Assembly: GCA_017463105.1 (NCBI GenBank)
Contig: JAFTPU010000014.1
Coordinates: 86,964-150,963, forward strand
DNA length: 64,000 bases
From: Clostridia bacterium
GTDB lineage: Bacteria > Bacillota > Clostridia > Christensenellales > Borkfalkiaceae
Direction of reading: 5' to 3'
Below the pieces are notes generated by a model, which saw only the letters and a program-made list of their open reading frames with translations, was not told where the DNA came from and searched no databases. The position numbers and the translations under genes are program-made. Position 1 is the first letter of the stretch. Every line of letters starts with the position of its first letter. Positions 50,154 to 58,082 of this stretch are shown piece by piece.

Positions 50154-50891
50154 ATGGCATTAAACGAACGACAAAACGAGATATTGCGCATCCTGAAAGA
50201 GCAAAAAAAAGTAAACGTAAACCGACTTTCGAAAGCGTTTTACGTAAGCGAAGCGACCATTCGGCGCGACCTTTCGGAAATGCACGCGATGGGGCTCGTC
50301 GAACGCAGCCACGGCGGCGCGTTGCTTCCCGAAAACTCGGAAGAAATTTCGATCTTTTTCCGTATGGAAAGGAATGCGACCGAAAAGGAACGTGCGGCGA
50401 CGAAGGCGCTCCCCTATATCCCCCCGTTCAAATCGGTGTTTATCGACAGCTCGTCCACGGCGCTCGCGCTTGCCGAGCGTATGGATTTCAGTCATAAGAC
50501 GGTGGTGACGAACAATCTGCAAGCGGCGATACAGCTTTCCAAAAAGCCGAACACCACCCTTATCCTTTTGGGCGGTACCGTGCAGTACAACACCATCGCC
50601 GCGGTAGGTAGCTGGACGGCGAGACAGCTCGATGACTTCGCGTTCGATCTCATGATCGCCTCCTGCGCCGCGGTGCTGGACGGCAACGCATACGAGCGCT
50701 CGCTCGATCAGAAGGAGATCAAGCGCGCGGCGTTCGAGCGTTCGCAAAAACGGGTGCTCCTGATCGACCATACCAAATTCGGCTCGCACGGGGCGTACCG
50801 TCTGACGGAGCTGGAAAATTTCGATCTCGTCGTCACGGACGCGCCGCCGCCCAAAACGCTCGAGGGCAGGAAGATCAATTTTATTTTCTGA
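50154..50891 (+). CDS. DeoR-family transcriptional regulator (rhamnose/BMC)
   Basis: 245 residues. N-terminal HTH (NERQNEILRILKEQKKVNVNR ... VSEATIRRDLSEM, residues 4-42, followed by ERSHGGAL), C-terminal sugar-phosphate-sensing DeoR domain (FIDSSSTALALAERM, VVTNNLQAAIQLS, LLGGTV). Probably represses the divergent rhamnose/BMC operon until a phosphorylated intermediate such as rhamnulose-1-phosphate binds. The ribosome site AAGGA is 13 bases from the ATG, longer than usual. Inverted TTCGAA sites in the intergenic region are the likely targets, including autoregulation. Confidence 0.92.
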   Translation: MALNERQNEILRILKEQKKVNVNRLSKAFYVSEATIRRDLSEMHAMGLVERSHGGALLPENSEEISIFFRMERNATEKERAATKALPYIPPFKSVFIDSSSTALALAERMDFSHKTVVTNNLQAAIQLSKKPNTTLILLGGTVQYNTIAAVGSWTARQLDDFAFDLMIASCAAVLDGNAYERSLDQKEIKRAAFERSQKRVLLIDHTKFGSHGAYRLTELENFDLVVTDAPPPKTLEGRKINFIF

Positions 50892-50907
50892 TTTTCCGTC
50901 TTTCCGC

Positions 50908-50936
50908 TTGCAATATTTTTCGCATTGTATTATAAT
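50908..50936 (+). promoter_or_regulatory. Promoter of the PHP-domain gene
   Basis: TTGCAA (50908-50913), a 17-bp spacer and TATAAT (50931-50936), with GAGGA shortly before the ATG at 50972. Confidence 0.75.
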
Positions 50937-50971
50937 AAATCCGATCATACGTTAAAAAAGAGGAAAAACGA

Positions 50972-51721
50972 ATGGTATTTCAGGATCTGCATGCACACAC
51001 CTATTACTCCTTCGATTCGGACGATCGTCCCGAAAAGGTGATCGAAACCGCGATCGCGGGCGGGATCAAAACGCTCGGTATCACCGACCACAACCACGGC
51101 GTGGGGCTTGCGCGAAAATCCCTTTGTTATTATAAAGGCACCGATCTTTCGACCGACTACGAGCAGACGCTCGTCCGCTATTTCGACCATATAAATCTGT
51201 TAAAAGACAAATACCGCAACAAAATCAATATCCTGCGCGGTATCGAGGTGGCGACCTGCGTGGGCAAGGACAATTACGCGCTTCCCGAAAACGCGGATAT
51301 CTCCTTCTTCGATTATTGTCTCGTCGAGGGCTTGGACAAAGCCAACTCGATCACAAAGGGCGACATCTTCGCGTTCGCGAAGCGTTGCGGCTGCACGACG
51401 GGTATCGCGCACACCGACCTGTTTGCATTTATAAAATCGATCGGCGAGGAGCCCTTCCGCTACTTCCGTAAATTGGCGGAACACAATATTTTTTGGGAAA
51501 TCAACGTAAACCTCGACAGCTCGCACGGCTTTAAAGCATACGACTACGCGACCGAATTTCTGAAAAACAAAGAACAACAGGACGTCGTAAAAAAATCAGG
51601 CGTACGTCTTTCCGTGGGATTCGACAGTCACGCGATCCGCGAATACAAGCCCGAACGTATCAAGTCGGCTTGCACCGTTATCAAAAACGCGGGGATCCAC
51701 CTCGTATTCGAGGGCATTTAA
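50972..51721 (+). CDS. PHP-domain phosphoesterase
   Basis: 249 residues. The PHP metal motifs are present: DLHAHTYYSFDS (HxH), ITDHNHG, a Glu in RGIEVATCV, IAHTDLF and FDSHAIRE. Members hydrolyse phosphoesters (histidinol phosphate, 3',5'-bisnucleotides); specificity cannot be read. No DNA polymerase domains. It has its own promoter and terminator, so it is not obviously tied to the rhamnose system. Confidence 0.88.
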   Translation: MVFQDLHAHTYYSFDSDDRPEKVIETAIAGGIKTLGITDHNHGVGLARKSLCYYKGTDLSTDYEQTLVRYFDHINLLKDKYRNKINILRGIEVATCVGKDNYALPENADISFFDYCLVEGLDKANSITKGDIFAFAKRCGCTTGIAHTDLFAFIKSIGEEPFRYFRKLAEHNIFWEINVNLDSSHGFKAYDYATEFLKNKEQQDVVKKSGVRLSVGFDSHAIREYKPERIKSACTVIKNAGIHLVFEGI

Positions 51722-51737
51722 ACGATGAAAAAACAGT

Positions 51738-51770
51738 ACTCCCGAGGGCTTATCCCTCGGGAGTATTTTT
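51738..51770 (+). terminator. Terminator of the PHP-domain gene
   Basis: TACTCCCGAGGG / CCCTCGGGAGTA with a 5-base loop and TTTTT. Probably also used by the convergent creatininase-like gene that ends at 51776. Confidence 0.9.
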
Positions 51771-51775
51771 AGATT

Positions 51776-52510
51776 TTATTTGATCGCTTCTTTCAGATAT
51801 GCAAGCGACTGCCGCACCATCTCGTCGCCGATCTCCTTGCTCGCTTCGCGCGCGCTTTCGGTGAACCAATGCTTGATATCGTCGATCCTGTCAAGCTGTA
51901 CGCAATCGGGATACAGCGCCATCAAAATGGAACTCTCGTATTTGCCCGCGTGATCGTACCCCGTCGCGTTCTGCACCGCCGTCGACATCGTGGGGATTAC
52001 CTTGATCCAGCTGAACGGATCGTTCGCCCCTTCCATTTCTTCGTAATAGTTGGAATAACTCTCGCTACCCCACCAGCCTTCGCCGAGCGTCTCTTCGAGA
52101 TATTCCATCGTCGCGCGTTTCGCCGCCGTGCGATAACACAGCGTCATCGGCATTTCGTGCTCCTGCTCGAATTGGTGATGAATGACCACGTAGACGTTTC
52201 TGAAGCCCGAATACAACATACTCTTGAATACGTAATATACGTAATCCTCGAACGCGCGTTCGGGTACGTGCACCGTGCCGCTCTTTCTGCCGCCCACGGC
52301 GTAGCTCGAGGGCGAATAGGAAATGGTGGGCGCTATCATGAGCTCTTTCTCTTTGGCGAGAAGCTTCACCAAGCCCTCGGCAACGAGCGTATCGCAACCG
52401 TACGAGCAGTGCGGGCCGTGATATTCGACCGTACCGCCCACGATCACAAGGGGAATATTTTTTTCTTTTACGTAATCCGTTTCACGCGGAAAAGAATGGT
52501 CTAAAATCAT
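51776..52510 (-). CDS. Creatininase-family amidohydrolase
   Basis: 244 residues from ATG 52510 (GGAG upstream; a longer frame is rejected because it runs through a repeat). VIVGGTVEYHGPHCSYGCDT keeps the Glu, His and Asp metal ligands of the family (normally STEQHGPHLPLGTD). The usual NGHGGN motif is replaced by VIHHQFEQEHEM, which retains a His but not the Asn/Gly context. The family includes creatinine amidohydrolases and FAPy/mycofactocin-type hydrolases, so the substrate is open. Last gene of a three-gene minus-strand set. Confidence 0.8.
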   Translation of the reverse strand: MILDHSFPRETDYVKEKNIPLVIVGGTVEYHGPHCSYGCDTLVAEGLVKLLAKEKELMIAPTISYSPSSYAVGGRKSGTVHVPERAFEDYVYYVFKSMLYSGFRNVYVVIHHQFEQEHEMPMTLCYRTAAKRATMEYLEETLGEGWWGSESYSNYYEEMEGANDPFSWIKVIPTMSTAVQNATGYDHAGKYESSILMALYPDCVQLDRIDDIKHWFTESAREASKEIGDEMVRQSLAYLKEAIK

Positions 52511-52540
52511 AGTAATTTTCTCCAAAATTCTTATTTTCCA

Positions 52541-52658
52541 AAAGCAACGAAGATACAAGCAGTTCAAGGCGTATTGAGCACGCCGACGGGAGTGTACAAA
52601 GAAGTACACGAGCGAGGCGCGCGGAAATACAACACCGAAATGTGCCGTATATGCGTTG
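52541..52658. repeat. Long imperfect palindromic repeat, copy B
   Basis: Centre GTGTAC-AAAGAA-GTACAC; shares ordered blocks (CAAGGCGTA, CGACGGGAGT, CACGAGCGAGG, AATACAAC) with 41871-41989. Fills the gap between the creatininase-like and the 120-residue genes. Confidence 0.75.
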
Positions 52659-52668
52659 TTTTTTCTCC

Positions 52669-53031
52669 TTAAAACGCCAAAGTCGTATAATACGCGAGAT
52701 TCGTTTGGCGGTTGTCCAATCTGCCGTATTGTACGACGATGGGTTCGGAGCTTTCCAGCTTCATCGCATACTGCGTTTCGAGCGGTACGACGTAACCGCA
52801 CATATGCTCCACGTTGTTCATGCGGAAGCATCTTACCGTTTGAGGCTCTACCTCCCAAGTGATACCCTCGTAAGCTTTTTCTTCCACGAAATACAATTTT
52901 ACTTTAATCACCGCTTTTTTATCGCTGTCGTTGACGATCACCACGCTTTCGTGACCTTTCAGCACGCCCTCGCCCTCGGGCGGAAGCTCGCAATCGGGAA
53001 TGATCCAATCTTTTTTTCCTACTACTGCCAT
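52669..53031 (-). CDS. Sensory rhodopsin transducer-like small beta protein
   Basis: 120 residues: GKKDWIIPDCELPPEGEG, GHESVVIVNDSDKKAVIKVKLYFVE, VRCFRMNN and EPIVVQYGRLDNRQTNLAYYTT match the family of the Anabaena sensory rhodopsin transducer (all-beta tetramer). There is no rhodopsin gene; family members in non-phototrophs are often found beside sugar-metabolism genes and may bind small ligands. Middle gene of the creatininase-M24 set. Function unknown. Confidence 0.85.
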   Translation of the reverse strand: MAVVGKKDWIIPDCELPPEGEGVLKGHESVVIVNDSDKKAVIKVKLYFVEEKAYEGITWEVEPQTVRCFRMNNVEHMCGYVVPLETQYAMKLESSEPIVVQYGRLDNRQTNLAYYTTLAF

Positions 53032-53127
53032 AATTTTTCTCCTTATGATTTAAACAAGCCGAGAAAGCCAAGGGAAAATCCCTCGGCTTTCCCTATATCC
53101 TATTTATCAAACTTAGATTCTTCGAAC

Positions 53128-54303
53128 TTAGAAGCCCAATTCGATCAAACCGTGCTTTTCAAGATAATCGGTGTAAGATTCTACCCCGTTTTCCTTGATA
53201 GCAATACCCTTTTCCCAACGGCAGCCAAAGGTCGAGCCCGAAATAAACGTATCTACTTGGAACGTCATATTCTTCTTCAAGATATAATCGGAGGAGGTTT
53301 CCATCCAAGGCGCTTCCACTTCGATCATACCCGTACCGTGGCAAGGTCCGTATACGTAGTTCTTTTCATAGCCCGCGTCCTTGAACATTTGCAAGAATTT
53401 CTTGGGAACGACGTCCGCTTTCATGCCCGCCTTCAAATTTTCCGTCGTCCAATTGTGCATCTTCAAGCAGAAATCAACCAATTCTTTCTTTTCGCCCTCT
53501 GCTTTGCCCATAAATACGGGCAGACCGATCGCGGGGGAATAACCGTCGATTTTCGCCGAAAGATTGAGCTGAACGATATCGTTCTTACCAATCGTTTTGT
53601 AGGTCGAACGGCTGATTGCGTGACGGGTAGAAGACTCGCTGAATACGTACATAGGCAGACCTTCGTATTCCGCGCCGTTTTCGTAAATAACTCTTTGCGC
53701 AATACCCACCATTTGCAATTCGGTAACGCCGGGCTTCAAAGCCTTGATAACTTCGTCCGTGGCAAGCTCAACGATTCGAAACCCTTCTCGGATACACGCG
53801 AGCTCGTTGTCGCTCTTAATCGAACGGAGCGCGACCATGATATCGCTGCAAATGCTGATTTCCGCTTTGGGGAAAGTATCCTTCAAGCCTTCCATAATAG
53901 GCAAGGTACATTCTACGTAGCTGCCCAAACCGATTTTAAGATTTTCGCCCGTTGCGCCAACGTAATCAAACGCCATTTTGAACGTGTCGGGAACAAGCTC
54001 GGGATATGCGGGGTCAGCCGATTCACGGAATTCTTTTAAAACCATAACCTTATCGATCTTACCGAAATCTTTTGCGAAAATTGCCGATTCGGGACCTACG
54101 AGCAACACCGCTTTACCGCTTGCGCCGATCAATACGCCCGCTCTTTCGAACAAGGGCCAGAAGCCCGAGAAATATCTTGCGTTTGCATAGTCGCTTTCCG
54201 TCGATACGACGAGCATTGCGTCAAGACCTTTTGCAGCAACAAGCTGCGCCGCTTTTTTAATTCTTTCTTGATATTCCCAATCGGGGATACATACTCTTTG
54301 CAT
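53128..54303 (-). CDS. M24 (aminopeptidase P/creatinase) family protein with altered metal site
   Basis: 391 residues from ATG 54303 (GGAG upstream). N-terminal creatinase-type domain (MQRVCIPDWEYQERIKKA; STESDYANARYFSGF) and a C-terminal pita-bread domain. Aligning DGYSP with the peptidase pattern (D-x6-DGY-x-SD), the two Asp ligands are Asn and Ala here; His is kept in CHGTGM, the first Glu is Asp (QVDTF) and the last Glu is kept (CRWEKG). The complete metal site of true aminopeptidases is therefore absent, as in creatinase, which is metal-free. It probably hydrolyses a non-peptide C-N bond. First gene of the set. Confidence 0.85.
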   Translation of the reverse strand: MQRVCIPDWEYQERIKKAAQLVAAKGLDAMLVVSTESDYANARYFSGFWPLFERAGVLIGASGKAVLLVGPESAIFAKDFGKIDKVMVLKEFRESADPAYPELVPDTFKMAFDYVGATGENLKIGLGSYVECTLPIMEGLKDTFPKAEISICSDIMVALRSIKSDNELACIREGFRIVELATDEVIKALKPGVTELQMVGIAQRVIYENGAEYEGLPMYVFSESSTRHAISRSTYKTIGKNDIVQLNLSAKIDGYSPAIGLPVFMGKAEGEKKELVDFCLKMHNWTTENLKAGMKADVVPKKFLQMFKDAGYEKNYVYGPCHGTGMIEVEAPWMETSSDYILKKNMTFQVDTFISGSTFGCRWEKGIAIKENGVESYTDYLEKHGLIELGF

Positions 54304-54366
54304 AATTTTTCTCCTTATTGATTTTCCTTGAATATTCATATTATGCCCCTTGCATAATACGCCCCT

Positions 54367-54395
54367 ATTATACAATATAATTTTTATTTTGTCGT
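54367..54395 (-). promoter_or_regulatory. Promoter of the M24-like/creatininase-like operon
   Basis: Minus strand ACGACA (54395-54390), a 17-bp spacer and TATAAT (54372-54367). Confidence 0.6.
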
Positions 54396-54452
54396 TAGAA
54401 AATCCTCAATACTTTTTGCACAATCGTAAATTTTGTTATGTTTGGTAAGTAA

Positions 54453-54479
54453 AAAACGGGGCGCGTAACGCCCCGTTTT
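54453..54479 (-). terminator. Terminator of the acyltransferase gene
   Basis: AAAACGGGGCG / CGCCCCGTTTT with a short loop and a T-run on the minus strand. Between it and the gene (54485-54567) lies a low-complexity stretch with several ATTCTGCATT / CATTCCG-type near-repeats. Confidence 0.8.
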
Positions 54480-54567
54480 GTTTAATTCTGAATTAGGAAT
54501 GCGGAATGGCGGCATGTTTATAAATCATTCCGTAATTTTGCATTCTGCATTTTACATTTTGCATTTA

Positions 54568-55299
54568 TTAAAGTCGTAACAGTCTATTTATGTACGCGTC
54601 GTTGTAATTCTCCGAATCGAGCAGGATAAAGACGTCCACGCTCCCGAATTCACGGTCGGTGAAGCTGTCGCGGGAAACCTTCGCGCCGAAGCCGAGATAC
54701 GCTCTTATCAGCGGCGGCAGACTGCGCTTGATCGTCGGCGCGTCGAGCGCCTCTTTGGGCAACAATCCGATTTGCTCCTTCTCCAACGAACGGATATCGA
54801 AATCGGTGATCGCGTGATACGCCGCCAAATAGGAAAACTCGTTTTGCCGAACGGTTTTGTCCGTGCCCAGAAAGCTGGCTTCGCCGATCACGAAACGGTA
54901 GTTTTGCTCGCGCAGATATTTTACCACGAAACGGAGCAGAAGCATCAGCACTACGCTGTTTCTGTATTCGCGTTTTACCACCGCGCGGGAAAGCTCGGCA
55001 ATGCTTTCGCCCGTGGCTTTGAGTGCGGAGATGTCGAACTCGTCCTCGCAGACGAAGCGCTCGTGTTCGGGAAGGGAATCGGAAGTGATGATCCGATACG
55101 AACCCACGACGTCGCCCGTGGCGTTATCGATACACATCGCGTGCTTGGCAAAGGCGTCGGCGGGCGAAATATCGAGTCCGTCCTCCTTTACGTTTTCGGG
55201 GCGGTATTCGAGGATCATATCCCGATACCGAAGCGCGTATACGGCGTTACGTTCCTCCGCCGTTTCCGCAAATTTCAACGTAAATTTTTCGCTTTCCAT
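54568..55299 (-). CDS. GNAT-fold N-acyltransferase (OlsB/hemolysin-like)
   Basis: 243 residues from ATG 55299. The more upstream ATG (55329) falls inside the -10 of the predicted promoter and cannot be on that transcript. FAETAEERNAVYALRYRDMI, CIDNATGDVVGSYRII, ESIAELSRAVVKREYRNS and RFVIGEASFLG match the acyl-ACP-dependent GNAT group that includes ornithine-lipid and N-acyl amino acid synthases. The C-terminal PPLIRAYLGFGAKVSRDSF is also typical. Probably makes an N-acyl amine or lipid in the cytosol or at the membrane. Amine substrate unknown. Confidence 0.85.
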   Translation of the reverse strand: MESEKFTLKFAETAEERNAVYALRYRDMILEYRPENVKEDGLDISPADAFAKHAMCIDNATGDVVGSYRIITSDSLPEHERFVCEDEFDISALKATGESIAELSRAVVKREYRNSVVLMLLLRFVVKYLREQNYRFVIGEASFLGTDKTVRQNEFSYLAAYHAITDFDIRSLEKEQIGLLPKEALDAPTIKRSLPPLIRAYLGFGAKVSRDSFTDREFGSVDVFILLDSENYNDAYINRLLRL

Positions 55300-55327
55300 C
55301 TTTGTACCGTCCAAATAGCTTTTCACC

Positions 55328-55356
55328 ATTTTATCACATTATTTTTTAATATGCAA
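55328..55356 (-). promoter_or_regulatory. Promoter of the acyltransferase gene
   Basis: Minus strand TTGCAT (55356-55351), a 17-bp spacer and TAAAAT (55333-55328). It decides the start of the gene, since the first in-frame ATG overlaps the -10. Confidence 0.6.
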
Positions 55357-55392
55357 GCGTTGAAACAAAAAAATTTTTCCGCTGTAACAAAT

Positions 55393-56658
55393 TTAACGTT
55401 TTCGTTTTATACAAAGCAACGTACAAACGCTCGTCAACAGCCCCGTTACGGCAAATCCGCTTACCGAGGAATTGCACCCCCCTTCTTCTATTTCCCTATA
55501 CCGCGCAAAACCGCAAGTCTTGCAAACGCGCATCTCCGCTTTCGTACCGTCCTCCCGCGTTACGATGAGCGGTTCGCCGTATACGTGCTCACAAACGTTA
55601 TCACTTACGGTATCGCTATCCGTTGTGATATCGCTGTCGCTTACGGTATCGCTGTCCGTTGTGATATCGCTGTCGCTTGCGGTATCGCTGTCCGTTGTGA
55701 TATCGCTGTCGCTTGCGGTATCGCTGTCCGTCGCGGTGTCGGTATCGCTATCGCTTGCAACGGGCGGATTTTGGGCGATCCCCGAGGGCGTGGGCATATT
55801 TTCGGGGATATCCTCGCCGAATAAAAGCCACGCGTATTCGGGGTAATCGACGAATACGTTACGCGTACCCGTAATTGCCTGTACGGCGTCGTTCCTGCCC
55901 ATTTCCCACGTATCGACGGGGTCGGATTCCATCCATGAAAGCAATACTTCGAGACTTTCCATTACTCCCGCCGAGCCCCACATATACTGCGTATTTCCCC
56001 AGCGCGTATACGTATACAGCACGATACGGGCGCAATCCCCTTTTACGTCGTCCGCAGGCTCGTAATACCCCGCGCTTTCGCCGTAACCTTTATTCCCACG
56101 ACTGCTGTTTTCGCTTGACACCGTGGGACGGAGCATCATGATATCGTTTTCATCGCTTCCGCCCAAGCCCTTACTGTTGGGCCACGTATGTTCTTTGTTC
56201 CACGGCGAATCATTACCGCCGACCCACGTTCCGTCGAATTCCGTTCCCGAATAAAAAGAAGAAATGGTGGAATGATCGCTTTTCTGACAATCGGTATAAC
56301 GATAGAGATTATTTGTTTCTTTATACCCTGTTATATGCGTATGCTTTGTTTTCATCATCGCTTGCAACGCTTTATACAGCTCGCTTTCGTGCGCGTCCGA
56401 TTGCGAAGTCCCGCCCTCGTTTTCCGACAGCGTTTCATACGTATACGCGCCCGTGTAAAACGCCTCGGCGTAAACGGAAAGAAATTTGCTTTCCGCGCCG
56501 CGCGTCCCCCAATTGGCGATATAATTCCCGACCTTGACGTATTCCACGTCCGCGGCAGACGGCGCGTCCTCGGTCGCCCGCGCGCGCACCGTACCCAAGG
56601 GCGACAATATCGCAATCAAAACCGCCGCAAAGCTTACGATCTTCTTTTGTGTGTTCAT
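55393..56658 (-). CDS. Secreted, membrane-anchored endonuclease I-family nuclease
   Basis: 421 residues. Signal peptide (1-28, ending VRARA), catalytic endonuclease I domain (about 35-280) with SPWNKEHTWPNSKGLGGSDENDI and the later MLRPTVSSENSSRGNKGYG and GDCARIVLYTYTRWG. A linker of (DSDxxSDSDITT) 12-residue repeats (about 305-355), a short Cys-bearing module (CEHVYGEP ... RVCKTCGFARY) and a C-terminal transmembrane helix with KRKR stop-transfer follow. Cuts DNA or RNA outside the cell, for nutrient scavenging or defence. Normal domain length. Monocistronic. Confidence 0.9.
   Translation of the reverse strand: MNTQKKIVSFAAVLIAILSPLGTVRARATEDAPSAADVEYVKVGNYIANWGTRGAESKFLSVYAEAFYTGAYTYETLSENEGGTSQSDAHESELYKALQAMMKTKHTHITGYKETNNLYRYTDCQKSDHSTISSFYSGTEFDGTWVGGNDSPWNKEHTWPNSKGLGGSDENDIMMLRPTVSSENSSRGNKGYGESAGYYEPADDVKGDCARIVLYTYTRWGNTQYMWGSAGVMESLEVLLSWMESDPVDTWEMGRNDAVQAITGTRNVFVDYPEYAWLLFGEDIPENMPTPSGIAQNPPVASDSDTDTATDSDTASDSDITTDSDTASDSDITTDSDTVSDSDITTDSDTVSDNVCEHVYGEPLIVTREDGTKAEMRVCKTCGFARYREIEEGGCNSSVSGFAVTGLLTSVCTLLCIKRKR
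55609..55752. repeat. 36-bp tandem repeats inside the nuclease gene
   Basis: GGTATCGCT starts at 55609, 55645, 55681 and 55717, giving four units of exactly 36 bp encoding the Ser/Asp linker. Because 36 is a multiple of three, unit gain or loss alters linker length without a frameshift. Confidence 0.9.
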
Positions 56659-56688
56659 GACAACCGATACGGTTTCCCGCCCTCTTTC

Positions 56689-56847
56689 TTATTCTTCCGT
56701 AAAATTTTCTTTGCCTACGCCGCAAAGCTCACATTCGAATCCGTCGGGCAGATCCTCGAATTTCGTGCCCGCCACGATCCCTTTATTCGGTAAGCCGTGC
56801 TCCTCGTCGTATACCCAACCGCATACCGTACAAACGTATTTGCTCAT
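56689..56847 (-). CDS. Rubredoxin
   Basis: 52 residues: MSKYVCTVCGWVYDEEHG, then DLPDGFECELCGVGKENF. The two CxxCG knuckles for the single Fe(Cys)4 site are intact, and the length is standard. ATG at 56847 behind GGAGAG. It is 23 bp downstream of the flavodiiron protein gene on the same strand, the typical electron donor and acceptor pair for oxygen or NO reduction in anaerobes. Confidence 0.96.
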   Translation of the reverse strand: MSKYVCTVCGWVYDEEHGLPNKGIVAGTKFEDLPDGFECELCGVGKENFTEE

Positions 56848-56870
56848 ATTTTTCTCTCCTTATCTATCAT

Positions 56871-58025
56871 TTATTTGCAAAGTTCTTGCGCCAACGCGCT
56901 TATTTCCCCTCGGTTTTCTTCCGTCATCGCCGAAAAGATCTTTACCGTCGCTTCCGTATACTCCAGATTTTTACATTTTTCCAGCATACCGCGCATCACT
57001 CTCGTCGCCATCGGCGCCCAGCTCCCGTTTTCGATAAACCCAACCGTCCTGTTCTGCCAATTCCGTTCGACGAGATTCGCGATAAACTCCCGCATAAACG
57101 GAAATATCTCGCCGTTATAGGTCGTCGTCGCCAAAACGACTTTACCGTAACGGAACGCGTCCTCTACCGCCTCCGCCGTATCGCAACGCGCCAAATCGTT
57201 TACCGCCACTTTTTCGCAACCGTTTTTCTTCAACTCCTCGGCAAGCAATTCGACCGCCTTTTTCGTGTTGCCGTAAACGGAGGTGTACGCGATCATAACG
57301 CCCTCGCTCTCCACGCCGTAGCTCGACCACGTGCTATACAAATCGAGATAATACCCCAAATTCTCTTTCAGCACGGGTCCGTGCAACGGGCAGATCGTTC
57401 TGATCTCCTTGCCCGCCAGCTTCTTCAAAAGCCCCTGCACCTGCACGCCGTATTTGCCGACGATACCGAAATAATACCGCCGCGCCTCGCACGCCCATTC
57501 CTCCTCCGTATCCAACGCGCCGAATTTCCCGAACGCGTCCGCGGAAAAGAGTATCTTGTCCGTTTCGTCGTAGGTCACGACCACCTCGGGCCAATGCACC
57601 ATAGGCGCGGTAATAAACGTAAGCTTATGCTTACCAAGCCCCAACGCGCTCCCCTCGCCCACGACGACCTGCCTCTCCGCAAAATCCGTGCCGAAAAAAT
57701 TCTTTATCATCACGAACGCTTTCGAGGAAGCAACGAGCTTTGCGTTCGGGTATTCCCGCATGAACGCAAAAATATTCGCCGAATGATCGGGCTCCATATG
57801 CTGTACGATCAGATAATCGGGCAATCTGCCGTTCAGGGCGCTTTTCACGTTCTCCAGCCATTCGTCTTTGAACGCCGCGTCGACCGTATCGAGCACGGCG
57901 ACCTTTTCGTCGAGTATCACGTAAGAATTGTACGCTATACCGTTCGGCACGGTATACATGCCCTCGAACAGATCGATATTTTTATCGTTTACGCCCACGT
58001 ATTTCACGTCCGCTTGTATCCGCAT
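56871..58025 (-). CDS. Flavodiiron protein (FprA-type A flavoprotein)
   Basis: 384 residues. Metallo-beta-lactamase-like domain (1-240) with di-iron ligands HMEPDHSAN and later Asp/His (FSADAFGKFG, CPLHGPVL), then a flavodoxin domain (about 245-384) with IAYTSVYGNTKKAV. Reduces O2 (or NO) to water using electrons from rubredoxin. The His in the first motif is kept in HxExDH form. Forms an operon with rubredoxin. Protects oxygen-sensitive enzymes such as the glycyl-radical dehydratase in this genome. Confidence 0.95.
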   Translation of the reverse strand: MRIQADVKYVGVNDKNIDLFEGMYTVPNGIAYNSYVILDEKVAVLDTVDAAFKDEWLENVKSALNGRLPDYLIVQHMEPDHSANIFAFMREYPNAKLVASSKAFVMIKNFFGTDFAERQVVVGEGSALGLGKHKLTFITAPMVHWPEVVVTYDETDKILFSADAFGKFGALDTEEEWACEARRYYFGIVGKYGVQVQGLLKKLAGKEIRTICPLHGPVLKENLGYYLDLYSTWSSYGVESEGVMIAYTSVYGNTKKAVELLAEELKKNGCEKVAVNDLARCDTAEAVEDAFRYGKVVLATTTYNGEIFPFMREFIANLVERNWQNRTVGFIENGSWAPMATRVMRGMLEKCKNLEYTEATVKIFSAMTEENRGEISALAQELCK

Positions 58026-58082
58026 TTTTTCTCCCCCCCCTTTTTAATAATATGTCTTATTTCCCTGTAATTTAACCAAAGC

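Noticed and set aside
55609-55752. CRISPR-like 36-bp repeats
   Set aside because: The units are contiguous without spacers and lie in frame inside the nuclease gene, so they are coding tandem repeats.
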